From Streptomyces sp. NBC_00376 (lineage in GTDB: Bacteria; Actinomycetota; Actinomycetes; Streptomycetales; Streptomycetaceae), in the NCBI RefSeq assembly GCF_036077095.1, contig NZ_CP107960.1, forward strand, positions 5,084,001-5,148,000: a stretch of 64,000 nucleotides of DNA, read 5' to 3'. This document shows positions 62,756-64,000 of the stretch, in pieces; within the stretch, counting starts at the first letter, position 1, and each line of letters begins with the position of its first letter. The position numbers and the translations under genes are program-made. The notes under the pieces were generated by a model. That model made no database searches. It saw nothing but the letters and a program-made list of their open reading frames with translations, and was not told where the DNA came from.

Positions 62756-63643
62756 GTGACTGGAACGACTGGAACGCTGGTACTCGCAGGAACCCCCATC
62801 GGCGATGTGGCGGACGCCCCGCCGCGCCTCGCCGCCGAGCTGGAGACGGCGGACGTCGTCGCCGCCGAGGACACCCGCAGGCTTCGCCGCCTCACCCAGG
62901 CGCTCGGCATCCACACCACGGGGCGGGTCGTCTCCTACTTCGAGGGCAACGAGTCGGCCCGTACGCCCGAACTCGTCGAGGCTCTGACCGGCGGCGCCCG
63001 GGTCCTGCTGGTCACGGACGCCGGGATGCCGTCCGTCTCCGACCCCGGCTACCGGCTGGTGGCCGCCGCCGTGGAGAAGGACATCAAGGTCACCGCGGTC
63101 CCCGGCCCGTCCGCCGTGCTCACCGCGCTCGCCCTGTCCGCGCTGCCCGTCGACCGCTTCTGCTTCGAGGGCTTCCTGCCCCGCAAGGCCGGCGAACGGC
63201 TCGGCCGGCTCCGCGAGGTCGCCGACGAGCGCCGCACCATGGTCTTCTTCGAGGCCCCGCACCGGCTCGACGACACCCTCGCCGCGATGGCCGAGGTCTT
63301 CGGCGCCGACCGCAGGGCCGCCGTGTGCCGGGAACTGACCAAGACGTACGAGGAAGTGAAGCGCGGCCCGCTGGGCGAACTGGCCGTCTGGGCGGCCGAA
63401 GGGGTGCGCGGCGAGATCACCGTCGTCGTCGAGGGCGCGGCCGAGTCCGGACCCGAGGAACTGGACGCCGAGGAGCTGGTACGCAGGGTGCGGGTGCGCG
63501 AGGAGGCGGGGGAGCGGCGCAAGGAGGCGATCGCCGCCGTGGCCGCCGACGCGGGGCTGCCCAAGCGCGAAGTGTTCGACGCGGTCGTCGCGGCAAAGAA
63601 CGCGGCGCGAACCGGTCCTGCGGAAGGCAAAGGACTGTCGTGA
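62756..63643 (+). CDS. rsmI: 16S rRNA (cytidine(1402)-2'-O)-methyltransferase RsmI
   Basis: SAM methyltransferase of 295 residues of the tetrapyrrole-methylase fold. It has LAGTPIGDVADAPPR, AAEDTRRLRRL, VTDAGMPSVSDPGY, AVPGPSAVLTAL and FEGFLPRK. It methylates C1402 of 16S rRNA in the decoding centre. GTG 62756 follows GGGAGGA. Confidence 0.94.
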   Translation: MTGTTGTLVLAGTPIGDVADAPPRLAAELETADVVAAEDTRRLRRLTQALGIHTTGRVVSYFEGNESARTPELVEALTGGARVLLVTDAGMPSVSDPGYRLVAAAVEKDIKVTAVPGPSAVLTALALSALPVDRFCFEGFLPRKAGERLGRLREVADERRTMVFFEAPHRLDDTLAAMAEVFGADRRAAVCRELTKTYEEVKRGPLGELAVWAAEGVRGEITVVVEGAAESGPEELDAEELVRRVRVREEAGERRKEAIAAVAADAGLPKREVFDAVVAAKNAARTGPAEGKGLS

Positions 63644-63814
63644 AAAGCAAAGCGGGAGCCGCGTACCGGGCCTTTCTGCCACGCGCAGGCCAAAAGCGCT
63701 CCAACAGTCGACAGGGCCCGATGCGTTCCTGCCGGTGAAGGCGTCCACTGAACCAGGGACGCATTCTCCGGAGCGTTTGCCCGGAGTGCCTGTCCGGCGG
63801 ACAAAGGAGCGGGC

Positions 63815-64000
63815 ATGAGCGAGATCGCAGCAGCCAACGCACACGAGGCGTACGCCTTCGCCTGTATGAGGTGCGGGCACGGCTGGGAGCAGGCCTACGA
63901 AATAGAGCACCACGTCGACGGATCGAACAACGCCTTCGTCATATACAAGGCGGACGGGGAGCGGGTGCCCTCCCCTCTTTCCCGGCCCAGCTGCGCGAAC
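63815..64000 (+). CDS. Conserved zinc-ribbon-like protein (partial, runs off the window)
   Basis: The first 62 codons only. It contains CMRCGHGWEQAYEIEHH, half of a zinc-ribbon, and ends in LSRPSCAN where a second Cys pair would begin. ATG 63815 follows AAAGGAG. It resembles a small conserved Streptomyces protein of unknown function. Confidence 0.75.
   Translation, partial: MSEIAAANAHEAYAFACMRCGHGWEQAYEIEHHVDGSNNAFVIYKADGERVPSPLSRPSCAN

Overview
The window is high-GC actinobacterial chromosome, almost certainly Streptomyces. Supporting signs are the strong G/C bias at third codon positions, many GTG starts, and a gene set typical of the genus: sepX, an SsgA-like protein, a WhiJ-type regulator with a DUF397 partner, a tricorn-type protease, several Tat or Sec exported orphan proteins, and a protein O-mannosyltransferase (pmt) beside rsmI. 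Most of it reads as conserved core. Lineage-specific material appears around 30-38 kb and 57.6-60.9 kb.

Layout. 0-4.3 kb: a molybdopterin oxidoreductase, a four-cluster ferredoxin, an exported Rieske protein and a small membrane protein, translationally coupled. 4.4-8.5 kb (minus): mscL, a SAF/RcpC-like pilus protein, methylthioadenosine phosphorylase, FmdB with a CIRCE-like operator, and an MFS permease. 8.5-10.8 kb: a potassium/proton antiporter flanked on both sides by short GATC-rich repeats. 10.8-19.8 kb: penicillin-acylase-type hydrolase, 5-formyl-THF cyclo-ligase, then galU-moeA(glp)-moaC-mogA-rimJ-sepX and a tRNA-Ala. The galU/moeA-like/rimJ/sepX order matches the corynebacterial cell-division locus encoding Glp and its membrane receptor GlpR. 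19.8-30.3 kb: aldo/keto reductase, methyltransferase, serine hydrolase, exonuclease III, and a MerR-controlled Baeyer-Villiger monooxygenase / hydrolase / SDR operon. 30.4-38.7 kb: exported orphan proteins, an FAD enzyme with a palindromic operator nearby, a WhiJ-type locus, and an ECF41-type sigma factor in an operon with an FAD oxidoreductase preceded by a good ECF41 promoter.

38.8-48.7 kb: tricorn protease, a TetR regulator with two operator-like palindromes and an MMPL exporter, an SsgA-like division protein, and an ECF metal transporter (cbiM/nikM, cbiQ, cbiO) behind a Nur-box-like site. 48.7-57.5 kb: serine hydrolase, SDR, double-module Lrp regulator with a divergent MFS drug exporter, a ricin-type lectin, EamA permease, YbaK deacylase and a penicillin-binding protein. 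57.6-61.0 kb: a segment bounded by direct copies of the last 36 bases of the pmt coding end. It holds a divergent CoaD-like gene, degenerate sequence, a secreted tripeptidyl-aminopeptidase-like hydrolase and an IS630-type transposase remnant, which looks like a decayed integrated element. The window ends with pmt, rsmI and a truncated zinc-ribbon-like gene.

All coordinates, motifs and repeats were read by eye. Family assignments rest on recognised motifs and context; no database search was run.
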